Assembly: GCA_947500555.1 (NCBI GenBank)
Contig: CANMSE010000001.1
Location: forward strand, 186,001-250,000
Reading direction: 5' to 3'
Length of the DNA stretch: 64,000 bases
DNA from: an uncultured Fulvivirga sp.
Lineage (GTDB): Bacteria > Bacteroidota > Bacteroidia > Cytophagales > Cyclobacteriaceae
The notes under the pieces were generated by a model. That model was not told where the DNA came from. It ran no database searches and saw only the letters and a list, made by a program, of their open reading frames with translations. Positions 49,405 through 58,738 of the stretch are shown in pieces; positions within the stretch are counted from its first letter, which is position 1, and each line of letters begins with the position of its first letter. A program made the position numbers and the translations under genes.

Positions 49405-50325
49405 TTAAGCTGTAAGGTCTCTAAAGACATCTTCCAACTTGGTGACAGAAGGGGTCATCTCAGTGATCACCCATTTATTTTTGACGCAGGCTTTAAACAA
49501 CTCCCTTGTGGTAGACATCTCAGGCTTACTTTGAATCTCGTAGCGATTGTCACCTTTCCCTTCTACAGAAGCCACAGAAGGTAATTCCATAACCACTTTA
49601 AGAATATCTGCTTCTTCTCCATCTTCTATTCGCGCTAAAAGCAGCTCTTGCCCTTTTGATTGCTTTCTCAAAGTATCGGCTGTACCATCTGCCACAATTT
49701 TACCTTTGTTGATAATAAGAATTCTATCACAGGTAGCTTCAACCTCAGAAAGAATATGGGTAGAAAGTATAACAGTCTTTTCCTTGCCTATCTCTCTGAT
49801 TAATTTTCTAATCTCTACAATCTGGTTAGGATCCAACCCGGTAGTAGGCTCATCAAGAATTAGAATTTCAGGATCATGAATCATTGCCTGTGCCAGACCA
49901 ACACGCTGTCTATATCCTTTTGAGAGCTCACCAATTTTCTTATGCTTTTCGGCATTTAACCCACATAATTTCACCATTTCTTTCACTCTTGCAGGAATAT
50001 GATGATTTGCAACACCCTGAAGAGCCGCAGAGAATTCAAGATAATCTATGACAGGCATGTCATGATAAAGCGGATTGTGCTCTGGCAAATAGCCTATATG
50101 CTTTCTGAGCACATCTCCTTCTGACAAAACGGAATCACCACCAATAGTTACATCACCACGATCTATAGCAATGTAGTTTGTAATCATTTTCATAGTGGTG
50201 GTTTTGCCAGCACCATTAGGCCCTAGAAAGCCCAATATCTCTCCTGTTTTCACTTCAAAAGAAATATCATCGACCGCCTTCTGTGGCCCATAGGTCTTTG
50301 TCAAATGTTCAATCTTAATATCCAT
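49405..50325 (-). CDS. gldA: Gliding motility-associated ABC ATPase GldA
   Basis: ABC ATPase, 306 residues. Walker A GPNGAGKTT at 35-43, Q-loop in HIGYLPEHNPLY, signature LSKGYRQRVGLAQAM, Walker B ILILDEPTTGLDPNQ, and H-loop ILSTHIL are all intact. The C-terminal domain of about 85 residues is typical of the GldA/ABC-2 group. First gene of gldA-gldF-gldG-DUF4340. Powers the GldFG permease. Confidence 0.94.
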   Translation of the reverse strand: MDIKIEHLTKTYGPQKAVDDISFEVKTGEILGFLGPNGAGKTTTMKMITNYIAIDRGDVTIGGDSVLSEGDVLRKHIGYLPEHNPLYHDMPVIDYLEFSAALQGVANHHIPARVKEMVKLCGLNAEKHKKIGELSKGYRQRVGLAQAMIHDPEILILDEPTTGLDPNQIVEIRKLIREIGKEKTVILSTHILSEVEATCDRILIINKGKIVADGTADTLRKQSKGQELLLARIEDGEEADILKVVMELPSVASVEGKGDNRYEIQSKPEMSTTRELFKACVKNKWVITEMTPSVTKLEDVFRDLTA

Positions 50326-50485
50326 AAAATAGAATTTTAACTTAGGTTGACCTTTGTTTTAATTTTTCCGTTGCAATTATAAGCAATGAAAAAAAATATG
50401 TAAAGCCCCTTAATGAAATCTGTCGTTTCATTTGAACTTAAAATTTAATCTACTACATTCACTTACCTTTTTAGATTATAGAGGC

Positions 50486-50578
50486 TTGAAATTACTAACA
50501 AACCATAGGGCAGATTCCAATTTGACCAGGGCGGTTTACACCACCTCTACTATCATTATTACCCCTTCCTGGGGTTAA
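50486..50578 (+). CDS. Threonine/isoleucine leader peptide of thrABC
   Basis: A 30-codon ORF with TTG start at 50486 and TAA at 50576. It starts MKLLTNHRAD and ends VYTTSTIIITPSWG, with four Thr and three Ile in eight codons (50540-50563), then the stop 68 nt before thrA. Thr/Ile-rich leaders attenuate thr operons in enterobacteria (thrL), so I infer the same here. Possible exclusive RNA pairings: CCAGG (50526-50530) with CCTGG (50568-50572), versus ACCCC (50561-50565) with GGGGT (50571-50575). No GC-hairpin plus U-tract terminator is evident, so the mechanism may differ. No ATG exists in frame; the TTG start is the main doubt. The rest of the 50326-50646 gap is AT-rich, with no clear promoter. 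Confidence 0.75.
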   Translation: MKLLTNHRADSNLTRAVYTTSTIIITPSWG

Positions 50579-50646
50579 TATCTACATATCGCCAAAAGGC
50601 ATCAGCCAATTATCATTTTCAATATCACTTAGCTAATTAATTAGTC

Positions 50647-53085
50647 ATGCTTGTTCTAAAATTTGGAGGCACTTCTGTAGCTTCAGCAAAAAATATCTCT
50701 CTCGTTAAGGAAATTCTGGAAGAGAAAAAAGAAAACTTCATCGTTGTAGTGTCTGCCTTTGGCGGCATGACCAACTTACTCATAGAATGTAGTACGAAAG
50801 CGGCCAATGGTGATGAGTCTTATTTGAAAATAGTTGAGGCTATTGAGAAACAACATCTCAAAACCATCAAAGACCTCATTTCAGTAAAAGAGCAGGGTAA
50901 GACACTTGGTAAAGTGAAGATTCTGCTAAATGAATTAGAAGACATTTTAAGAGGTGTATTTCTTATTCATGAACTGACAGAGAAAACAAGTGATAAAATT
51001 GTTGGATTTGGCGAGACCATTTCATCCTTTGTGATCAAAGACTACCTACAAAATTCGGGGCTTACTGTTGATTTAGCAGATCCTAGAACGTTTATCAAGA
51101 CTGATAGTCGATATGGAAGGGCTAATGTAGACTTCAAGGCTTCTACTAAAGAAATCAAACAGTATTTTAAGGAGAAAAAGAGTTGGGTATGTCCAGGTTT
51201 CATTGCGTCAGATCAACAAGGAGAGTTCACCACTTTGGGACGAGGGGGTTCCGATTACACAGCAGCCATCTTAGCAGCAGCGTTAAAAAGTCCAAAGCTG
51301 GAAATCTGGACTGATGTAAGTGGCATGATGACCGCTGACCCTCGCTGGGTGAGATCAGCTTATCCAATTCAGGAAATTAGTTATGAGGAAGCCATGGAAC
51401 TATCTCATTTTGGTGCTAAGGTGATTTACCCGCCCACCATCCAGCCGGTATTGGATGCTAATATTCCAATCCATATCAAGAATACTTTTCGTAAAGATGA
51501 TGCGGGCACTATTATTTCCAAATCTGGAAATGGCAAAAATCAAATTATCAAGGGATTGTCCAGCGTGCAAAATATTGCACTCTTCAACCTGACTGGTAGT
51601 GGAATGATTGGGATTCCCAACTTCTCTCACAGGTTGTTTCGAGCACTCTCGGGTGCCAAGGTGAACATCATTTTAATTACCCAGGCATCTTCTGAGCACT
51701 CCATTTGTGTTGGTATCGATCAGGGAGATTCTAATATCGCTAAAGAAGCCATTGAAGCTGAATTCGAGTATGAATTAGCCATACATAAAATTGACAGCCT
51801 GGCGATCGAAAAAGAACTTTCAATTATTGCACTGGTTGGCTCTAATATGCAACAACAAGTTGGAGTCAGTGGCAAAATGTTTAGTGTATTGGGCCAGAAT
51901 GGGGTGAATATCAAAGCTATTGCTCAGGGTTCCTCAGAAAAGAATATCTCCGTGGTGATCGAAAGCACTGAAGTCAAGAAAGCATTAAATGCGCTACATG
52001 AAAGTTTCTTCCTCTCTGAGAAGAAAAGACTTAACCTGTTCATGGTCGGTGTAGGAAATGTCGGAGGCACTTTGATAAGTCAATTGCATGCACAAAAATC
52101 CTATTTGGCAAAGCATCACCATGTTGATTTGAGGGTTGTAGCATTGGCTAATTCTAAAAAAATGCACTTTGATCAGGATGGTATTTCTTTGAAAGACTGG
52201 AAAGAGGCCTTGTCAGAAAAAGGAGGTAAAATGACCCTGAAAGGATTTATTGGTCAAATGACAGAATTGAATCTACGAAATAGCATCTTCATTGACAATA
52301 CGGCTAATACTATCGTTGCGAATAGTTATATGACTATTTTAAAAGAAAGCATTTCTGTCGTTACACCCAATAAAATAGCTTGCACCCAAAGCATCGATCA
52401 ATATCACCAACTTAAGGAAACTGCCCTTAAATACAGATCCAAATTTTTATTTGAAACTAATGTCGGTGCCGGACTTCCGGTCATTAATACACTCAATGAT
52501 TTAATAAGAAGTGGTGATGAAGTGGTAAAGATTGAGGCCGTTTTATCGGGAAGTCTCAACTTCATATTTAATAATTTCAATAGTGAAGTAAAGTTTGTTG
52601 ACATTGTTAAGCAGGCGAAGGAAGAAGGCTACACGGAGCCAGATCCACGGGAAGACTTGAGTGGTGTAGATGTCATGCGAAAAATTCTTATCCTGGTAAG
52701 GGAAAGTGGTTTTAACATGGAGCTATCAGATATTGTAAGTGAGCAGTTTATTCCGAAAAAATGCGTGTCAGCTCCGTCAGTAGATGACTTTTTTGCCGCC
52801 TTGGCTAAGGAAGAAGCAGTTTTTCAAAAAATGTTCAATGATGCCAGTGCTAAAAATCAAAAGATAAAGTATGTGGCGACTTTCGATAAAGGAAAAGCCA
52901 CCACGGGTCTTAAGTACTTTAATTCCGATCATCCTTTCTATAATCTGGAGGGGAAAGATAATATTGTACTTTTCACCACTAAGAGGTATCCTGAACAACC
53001 TTTAGTTATTAAAGGAGCTGGTGCCGGTGCAGAAGTAACGGCCATGGGAATTTTTGCTGACATAATGCGTATAGCCAATGGATAA
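50647..53085 (+). CDS. thrA: Bifunctional aspartokinase / homoserine dehydrogenase
   Basis: An 812-residue fusion. Aspartokinase spans about 1-300 (LKFGGTSVASAKNI, TTLGRGGSDYTAAILA, IWTDVSGMMTADPR), two ACT-type regulatory segments about 310-455 (LTGSGMIGI, VGSNMQQQVGVSGKMFSVLGQNGVNIKAIAQGSSE), and homoserine dehydrogenase about 465-812 with NAD motif GVGNVGG (468-474), and the EGYTEPDPREDLSG signature. Starts the aspartate pathway and makes homoserine for threonine. The ACT segments fit Thr feedback. It overlaps thrB by 8 nt and lies behind the Thr/Ile leader. Confidence 0.97.
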   Translation: MLVLKFGGTSVASAKNISLVKEILEEKKENFIVVVSAFGGMTNLLIECSTKAANGDESYLKIVEAIEKQHLKTIKDLISVKEQGKTLGKVKILLNELEDILRGVFLIHELTEKTSDKIVGFGETISSFVIKDYLQNSGLTVDLADPRTFIKTDSRYGRANVDFKASTKEIKQYFKEKKSWVCPGFIASDQQGEFTTLGRGGSDYTAAILAAALKSPKLEIWTDVSGMMTADPRWVRSAYPIQEISYEEAMELSHFGAKVIYPPTIQPVLDANIPIHIKNTFRKDDAGTIISKSGNGKNQIIKGLSSVQNIALFNLTGSGMIGIPNFSHRLFRALSGAKVNIILITQASSEHSICVGIDQGDSNIAKEAIEAEFEYELAIHKIDSLAIEKELSIIALVGSNMQQQVGVSGKMFSVLGQNGVNIKAIAQGSSEKNISVVIESTEVKKALNALHESFFLSEKKRLNLFMVGVGNVGGTLISQLHAQKSYLAKHHHVDLRVVALANSKKMHFDQDGISLKDWKEALSEKGGKMTLKGFIGQMTELNLRNSIFIDNTANTIVANSYMTILKESISVVTPNKIACTQSIDQYHQLKETALKYRSKFLFETNVGAGLPVINTLNDLIRSGDEVVKIEAVLSGSLNFIFNNFNSEVKFVDIVKQAKEEGYTEPDPREDLSGVDVMRKILILVRESGFNMELSDIVSEQFIPKKCVSAPSVDDFFAALAKEEAVFQKMFNDASAKNQKIKYVATFDKGKATTGLKYFNSDHPFYNLEGKDNIVLFTTKRYPEQPLVIKGAGAGAEVTAMGIFADIMRIANG

Positions 53086-53998
53086 GTCAATCAAAATTTT
53101 TGCTCCTGCCACAGTGGCCAACGTAGGCCCGGGCTATGATGTACTTGGCCTGGCACTGGAAAATATTGGTGATGAGATCGAAATGTCATTATCCGACTCA
53201 AAGTCAATAACCATTGATATACCAGGCTCTGATTTACCAGCTGATCCTAAATTGAATGTGGCCGGTGTAGCGGCTCAATCATTATTAGATAAACTTGGTA
53301 TTGATCAAGGTTTAAACATGACAATTCATAAAAAGGTCGCCCCTGGAAGTGGTTTGGGTTCCAGTGCCTCAAGCTCAGCGGGTGCTGTATTTGGGTTGAA
53401 TGAATTGCTTGAAAAGCCCTTCACTAAAAATGAACTGGTGCAATTCGCCATGGAAGGAGAAAAAGCAGCCTCGGGCGTTTCTCATGCTGATAATGTCGCT
53501 CCATCACTTCTTGGGGGTTTTACCCTTGTCAGGAGTTATGAGCCTTTGGATATTATCAGTCTGGCATACCCTGAAGAGCTGATAATAGTTGCGGTTCATC
53601 CTCACATCGAAGTGAAGACCGCAGACTCCAAAAAGATTTTGAGGCGAGATATCAGTCTTGGTCTAGCTGTAAAACAATGGGGTAATGTGGCAGGGTTGGT
53701 TTCAGGGCTAGCAAGTGCTGACTATAGTTTGATCGGACGTTCCCTGGAAGATTTGATTGTAGAACCTACTCGTTCTATGCTGATCCCAGGTTTTGAATCA
53801 CTTAAAAGTTCTGCTGTAAAACATGGCGCACTGGGATGCAGTATTTCAGGTTCCGGACCTTCCGTATTTGCTTTATGCAATAACCAGCAAGTGGCAAGGA
53901 ATGTAGGTGAAGCTTTTAGTAACATATTTGATGAGCTGACGATTGATAGCAATGTTTATATCTCAAAAATTAATAAGGAGGGTTGTGAGGTTATTTGA
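53078..53998 (+). CDS. thrB: Homoserine kinase
   Basis: GHMP-family kinase, 306 residues, phosphorylating homoserine. The N-terminal IKIFAPATVANVGPGYDVLGLALE and the phosphate loop VAPGSGLGSSASSSAGA are diagnostic; GCSISGSGPSVFAL is the third GHMP motif. Overlaps thrA by 8 nt. Separated from thrC by 210 nt that hold REP-like repeats. Confidence 0.97.
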   Translation: MDKSIKIFAPATVANVGPGYDVLGLALENIGDEIEMSLSDSKSITIDIPGSDLPADPKLNVAGVAAQSLLDKLGIDQGLNMTIHKKVAPGSGLGSSASSSAGAVFGLNELLEKPFTKNELVQFAMEGEKAASGVSHADNVAPSLLGGFTLVRSYEPLDIISLAYPEELIIVAVHPHIEVKTADSKKILRRDISLGLAVKQWGNVAGLVSGLASADYSLIGRSLEDLIVEPTRSMLIPGFESLKSSAVKHGALGCSISGSGPSVFALCNNQQVARNVGEAFSNIFDELTIDSNVYISKINKEGCEVI

Positions 53999-54040
53999 TA
54001 TAGGATTTAAGAAATAAGTCAGCTGTATAAAAATTAACAC

Positions 54041-54201
54041 GTCATTCCAAAACTTGATTTGGAATCCTATACTTTGGGGCAGAACAGTTATAGAGATTCT
54101 GAAACAAGTTCAGAATGACAAATGAGGAACTTTTTAGACAACCATTATTGAAAAATTAGAATTTAAAGAGATGGAGATTCTTCGCTTCGCTCTGAATGAC
54201 A
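54041..54201. repeat. REP-like palindromes between thrB and thrC
   Basis: GTCATTCCAAAACTTGATTT (from 54041) pairs with the right arm ending CAAGTTCAGAATGAC (54119), forming an imperfect stem of the GTCATTC...GAATGAC type. A further arm with TTCGCTTCGCTCTGAATGAC lies at 54181-54200, ending 8 nt before the thrC ATG. They may modulate expression of thrC within the operon. Confidence 0.8.
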
Positions 54202-54208
54202 AAATAAA

Positions 54209-55492
54209 ATGAAGTACTACAGCACCAACAGAAAAGTGAAACCAGTCTCTTTTAGAGAGGCAGTTGTAAAAGGTTTGCCGGAAGATAACGGGCTTTTTAT
54301 GCCTGAGACCATACCAGTTCTTTCAAAGACATTTTTCGATAACCTGTCTAATAAATCTTTAATTGACATTGGGATTGAAGTCGCCACACCTTTCATTAAA
54401 GAAGATTTGACTTCAAGTCAAATTCAGGAAGTGATTGAAGGAACCTTAGCCTTTGATATTCCTTTAGCCAATGTGCATAACAACGTCTATAGCCTGGAGC
54501 TTTTTCATGGGCCTACCTGCGCTTTCAAAGATGTAGGTGCTCGATTTCTGGCGCGATGCCTGAGTCATTTTTCTGATCAAAAAATAACGGTGTTGGTAGC
54601 GACTTCAGGTGATACAGGTAGTGCGGTGGCCAATGGATTTCTTGGCGTGCCTAATGTAGAGGTAGTAATCCTTTATCCAAAGAATAAAGTAAGTCATTTG
54701 CAGGAGCAACAGTTGACTACACTTGGTCAAAATATTACAGCACTGGAAGTTAATGGCACTTTTGATGATTGTCAGCGAATGGTTAAAACTGCCTTTTTGG
54801 ATAAGGAATTAAACCAAAAGCTCAAATTAACCTCTGCCAACTCCATCAATATTGCTCGATTGATTCCACAATCTTTCTATTACTTCTGGGCAATGGCTCA
54901 ACTCAATACTAATGAAAAGGTTATTTTTTCAGTGCCGAGTGGCAATTATGGAAACCTCACGGCTGGGCTTCTGGCCAAAGCCATGGGATTGAATATTGAT
55001 AGCTTCATTGCCTCCTCTAATAAAAATGACATCGTTCCAAAGTACTTAGCTACCGGAGATTTTCAACCTAAATCATCTGTTCAAACCATATCCAATGCGA
55101 TGGATGTAGGAAACCCGAGTAATTTCAGTAGAATGACAGAACTCTATGGCAATTCATGGGAGAAAATGATTGAAGGTATTCAGGGATTTAGTTTTACTGA
55201 TGATAAAACCAGGAAAGTGATGAAACAGGTTTTTGACCAGTATGATTATACCCTTGACCCACATGGAGCGGTAGGCTATTTAGGGCTGCAAGAAGGACTT
55301 AAGTATGAAGGGGCTACTGGTGTGTTTTTAGAAACGGCTCATCCAGCTAAATTTCTGAACACTGTCCAAGGGACCATTGGTGAAATTGAAATTCCTGAAA
55401 GACTCAAAGCCTACTTGGATAAAGAAAAAGTGAGTTTAGAGGTTGGGAAGGATTATGAGGAACTAAAAGAGTTTCTATCCTATAGAGTTTAA
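54209..55492 (+). CDS. thrC: Threonine synthase
   Basis: PLP enzyme converting O-phosphohomoserine to threonine, 427 residues. Opens MKYYSTNRKVKPVSFREAVVKGLPEDNGLFMPE, the bacterial ThrC start. The PLP lysine lies in HGPTCAFKDVGARFLAR; ATSGDTGSAVANGF is the phosphate-binding loop. Last gene of thrABC. The insertion of REP elements upstream suggests partly separate regulation from thrAB. Confidence 0.97.
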   Translation: MKYYSTNRKVKPVSFREAVVKGLPEDNGLFMPETIPVLSKTFFDNLSNKSLIDIGIEVATPFIKEDLTSSQIQEVIEGTLAFDIPLANVHNNVYSLELFHGPTCAFKDVGARFLARCLSHFSDQKITVLVATSGDTGSAVANGFLGVPNVEVVILYPKNKVSHLQEQQLTTLGQNITALEVNGTFDDCQRMVKTAFLDKELNQKLKLTSANSINIARLIPQSFYYFWAMAQLNTNEKVIFSVPSGNYGNLTAGLLAKAMGLNIDSFIASSNKNDIVPKYLATGDFQPKSSVQTISNAMDVGNPSNFSRMTELYGNSWEKMIEGIQGFSFTDDKTRKVMKQVFDQYDYTLDPHGAVGYLGLQEGLKYEGATGVFLETAHPAKFLNTVQGTIGEIEIPERLKAYLDKEKVSLEVGKDYEELKEFLSYRV

Positions 55493-55685
55493 AAAAATCT
55501 TCTCTTAAACTAAGGTACATATTGAAATTCTAAAATTATGATTGGAGCACTTTTTGAATTCCGAGCCGATTTAAAACACTACTTAGATAGTGTTGAATAG
55601 TCACTATTTGACCAGATTTCAGCGGTATAAATGTTCTATTAAATTCTGTTGAAACAAAATTCAAAAAAGCTCTACTGAGCTAGGT

Positions 55686-58394
55686 TTAATTAATTTCAGG
55701 ATTCTTAATTATTTTTTTTACATAAATGTTGTTGTCGGTTCGGAATGAAATGTAGTAAATGGATGGCTTCAACTTCTTAGTGCTTAGTCTGAACTCTTTA
55801 GCGTTAATCCTTTCAACAATTATAGGTCTTCCATTAATGTCTGAAATGATTATTTCAAGTATGCGCTTGTCACTTGTCACCAATAAGTCGTTTTGTACGG
55901 GATTAGGGTAAAATTCTATTTGGTATTTACCAACCTCCAAAAGATTTGTTATGATATTATTCTTTATTTTAAACTCGTAGCGTATACTATAATTTTCGCC
56001 ATCGAACAACTCGAATTGAAAAGAATCGATCTCAAAGGAGGTTGAAGTTGGTGAAAATACTATTGATTCTTTGATAATGTCAGTTTGCGTAAATCGATTA
56101 ATGGGAATACCCTTGCTGTCAATTTTTTCTAAATGGCCAAAGAATGACGGAGCCGTAACTACAAATACTATTTCGTCTTCAGGCGTATCATAATCCGAAG
56201 CACTTAATAGGTCTTCCGTTATCGATACGAATCCTTCTTCATTTAGTGTTGCAATTTCATTTCTTATCAAAAGGGGCTCATCATCGTTTATTGGATTGAT
56301 AATTATCTCGAACCCTATATCCGAAAGTGTATTGGTACTATCGTTAATAGATAGAATCATATTGTCAGTTATGCTGTTTGACCCATCATGTTGATAGATA
56401 ATTCTGTTATTCTCTATACTATTTTGTGTCCATTGATATATTGGCTCTCTCGGATTGTCTAAATGTGCAATATAGCCATGATGAAGTGAATCAGTAATGT
56501 GAAAACTTATTAACTGACTTCCTACTTCTATATCCTCTACTTTTAGGAGAGTTGAATCAATTATAGCTGAAGTCCCCTCATTCAATAAAAGTTGCTTGTT
56601 ATTGACTATGTATGGGAAGTTATTGTCTTTAGGAACAATCTCTATGTCAAATACTTGATTTGTAAATTGATTATCACCATCTGATATAGAAAATGTGAAA
56701 TTATCTGACAGCGTTTCAGATCCATTGTGGATGTAAATGATATCCGATTTTATAATATTTTCTTGGCTGAAGAAACTCAATTCTACTCCAGGAATATCCT
56801 TATGCTCCAAATACCCATTGATGGGTTTGGTAGTAATGGTACATATCAACTCAACATTACTAGCAGTGTTATCGACAATATATAATTCATTGGCAGTAAT
56901 AGAAGAAGCTTCACCTTGGATAACGGTCATTGGTTCATTGACCGTAACTAGCGGGTACTCCAATAATTTATTAACCGCAGCTTCAACATTTGGTATTGGA
57001 CCTATCTGATATATTGAGTCTATAACACCTGGAAAAGGGAAATTAAGCTGTGGTTGTCCCGTATCTATCAATAACTTTCGCATGTCTCGAGGTGGTATAA
57101 CTATATCTAGTTCATTGAGTGCCCAGCTCTGCACCAAAATTATGGCTGTCGCTACAATTGCAGAGGCTGAACTTGTACCACTGAAAAACCCTGTATATTG
57201 ACGATGCTCATCGTTTTCATATTCTGCATAATCTCCGTAACCGCTAGTAAACACGTTTTGCCCCCATCCTTGTAGATTCACTCTAGAGCCATATGTACTA
57301 AAACCGAGTATATAGTGTTCTATGGTATTACTACCTGCTCCTACAATTACACTCCCATTGTCACCCCTATTCATATAGGTAATTTCCGTATCGAGATCTA
57401 CAGCACCGTTTCCCGCTGCTGCAACAACATGTATGCCTTTTGTCGTTGCCGCGAGCACTGCATCCCAAACAGATAATGTTAAATCTGCGGGCCCAAATTG
57501 TCCATTGGTTGCGAAAGTTTGCATTTCTAAGAGCATAATATCCCCTGGCCTCAACCACTCTGCTGCCGTAAGAATCGCAGCAGCTCGTCCATAGCTTTCA
57601 CCATACCCACGGTAACTCGCTTCGTGAGCTCCGCCCGTAATACCAAAATCATTTAATGACCCGGTCATTACGCCTAATACGGCAGTACCATGATCTTCAT
57701 ATTCAGGTTGTACTGGTAAAAAATTATCTGAAAAAGATTCAGGTATATCCTCGTGTAATTCATCCCAATCATATTCAATATCGACTACTCTAATATCTTG
57801 CCCAAAGGTGCCTAATCCCCAAGCATAACTCGCATTGATACCCGGGTCAGCTTCCAAATAATGTTGATAAGCCGATAGGCTAGGAGTGATAGAATGTACT
57901 TTATTTAAAGTTCCATCATTTATAGTGACCGGTGGAGGACAAAAGTCTTTTGGAACCAAATCTGCATATTCTACAACAGGAAGTGATTCAAGAAATTTTC
58001 CCAATTCAAGGAGGTCATATTTATTATATTGGCTGGTCTCTATCTTCACTAAACCAGAGAACCCATCTAATATAGTGCTCATATTTGTACCCTGGCGTTC
58101 CGACTTACTTTTTGTGATCCGGCTCAGCTCATCCGAAATCAAAGGTTTAAATTTTAAGCCTGTCGAATCAAGCATTTTTTTATATTTTCCCATTTCTTCG
58201 GGTGAAAACTTTCCCTCGATCTTAGCATTTTTTGAATCATATATCCATTCAGAGATAAATTTGACCTCAAGAGTATAATCATCAATACCTTCAATCAAAT
58301 GAAGACCACCTTTCAATGATTTAATTTGTGCAGACAACGGTTTCATACCAAATACCAACAATACAACAAAGAGAATTCTAATAGTCTGAGACAT
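55686..58394 (-). CDS. Subtilase (S8 peptidase) with cadherin-like repeats and T9SS sorting domain
   Basis: A 902-residue secreted protease. Signal peptide ends SAQ (about 23). The S8 catalytic domain is about 185-480, with Asp205 (RVVDIEYD), His235 (EDHGTAV), oxyanion Asn329 (AAAGNGA) and Ser408 (SGTSSAS). Residues about 490-800 hold three or four repeats with NDDEPLLIRNEIATLNEEG and HNGSETLSDNFTFSISDGDN patterns, resembling cadherin-like/tandem-95 units. The C-terminal 80 residues (YQIEFYPNPVQNDLLV, LKPSIYYISFRT, VKKIIKNPEIN) are a type A T9SS sorting domain, so it is exported to the surface by the type IX system. Probably degrades environmental protein. Monocistronic. Confidence 0.93.
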   Translation of the reverse strand: MSQTIRILFVVLLVFGMKPLSAQIKSLKGGLHLIEGIDDYTLEVKFISEWIYDSKNAKIEGKFSPEEMGKYKKMLDSTGLKFKPLISDELSRITKSKSERQGTNMSTILDGFSGLVKIETSQYNKYDLLELGKFLESLPVVEYADLVPKDFCPPPVTINDGTLNKVHSITPSLSAYQHYLEADPGINASYAWGLGTFGQDIRVVDIEYDWDELHEDIPESFSDNFLPVQPEYEDHGTAVLGVMTGSLNDFGITGGAHEASYRGYGESYGRAAAILTAAEWLRPGDIMLLEMQTFATNGQFGPADLTLSVWDAVLAATTKGIHVVAAAGNGAVDLDTEITYMNRGDNGSVIVGAGSNTIEHYILGFSTYGSRVNLQGWGQNVFTSGYGDYAEYENDEHRQYTGFFSGTSSASAIVATAIILVQSWALNELDIVIPPRDMRKLLIDTGQPQLNFPFPGVIDSIYQIGPIPNVEAAVNKLLEYPLVTVNEPMTVIQGEASSITANELYIVDNTASNVELICTITTKPINGYLEHKDIPGVELSFFSQENIIKSDIIYIHNGSETLSDNFTFSISDGDNQFTNQVFDIEIVPKDNNFPYIVNNKQLLLNEGTSAIIDSTLLKVEDIEVGSQLISFHITDSLHHGYIAHLDNPREPIYQWTQNSIENNRIIYQHDGSNSITDNMILSINDSTNTLSDIGFEIIINPINDDEPLLIRNEIATLNEEGFVSITEDLLSASDYDTPEDEIVFVVTAPSFFGHLEKIDSKGIPINRFTQTDIIKESIVFSPTSTSFEIDSFQFELFDGENYSIRYEFKIKNNIITNLLEVGKYQIEFYPNPVQNDLLVTSDKRILEIIISDINGRPIIVERINAKEFRLSTKKLKPSIYYISFRTDNNIYVKKIIKNPEIN

Positions 58395-58546
58395 AATATA
58401 AAATTGGCTTATTCCATAATTTGTTTGTTATTTACTTCTTTGTTATTTCGATTAATAAATAACCAATGGTCTCTTAGAAAGAGAGTAAGTTTCGGGTTAA
58501 ATTTCTCAAAACTTAGTCATAATTAGTAGCTATTATTACGATTGAA

Positions 58547-58669
58547 ATGGAGTTTGGTTCAGTTGTTCATATTCAAAATGGAACAATTGAATTGAGTAAA
58601 AAAGATCAGGTGAAGACTCTGGGGCATAAAGTGGAGTATCTGAAATCTTTAGTAGGAAAAGAAAACTGA
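58547..58669 (+). pseudogene. Small ORF, possible frameshifted gene remnant
   Basis: In the 344-bp gap between the subtilase and trkH, a 40-codon frame (ATG 58547, TGA 58667) reads MEFGSVVHIQNG then IELSKKDQVKTLGHKVEYLK, an amphipathic helix. After the stop another frame continues for about 20 codons with QNDQKLLEKLKIPYNHS to a TAA, as if one base had been lost or gained near GGAAAAGAAAACTGA. This could be a degraded transposase-like or small regulatory gene. No relative is recognised. Confidence 0.3.
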
Positions 58670-58738
58670 CGCTCAAAATGATCAAAAGTTGCTTGAAAAA
58701 TTAAAAATTCCCTATAATCATTCTTAACTGAATATTAA

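Noticed and set aside
50561..50585. ACCCC/GGGGT hairpin as an intrinsic terminator before thrA
   Set aside because: It is only 5 bp and followed by TAATATCTAC rather than a U tract.
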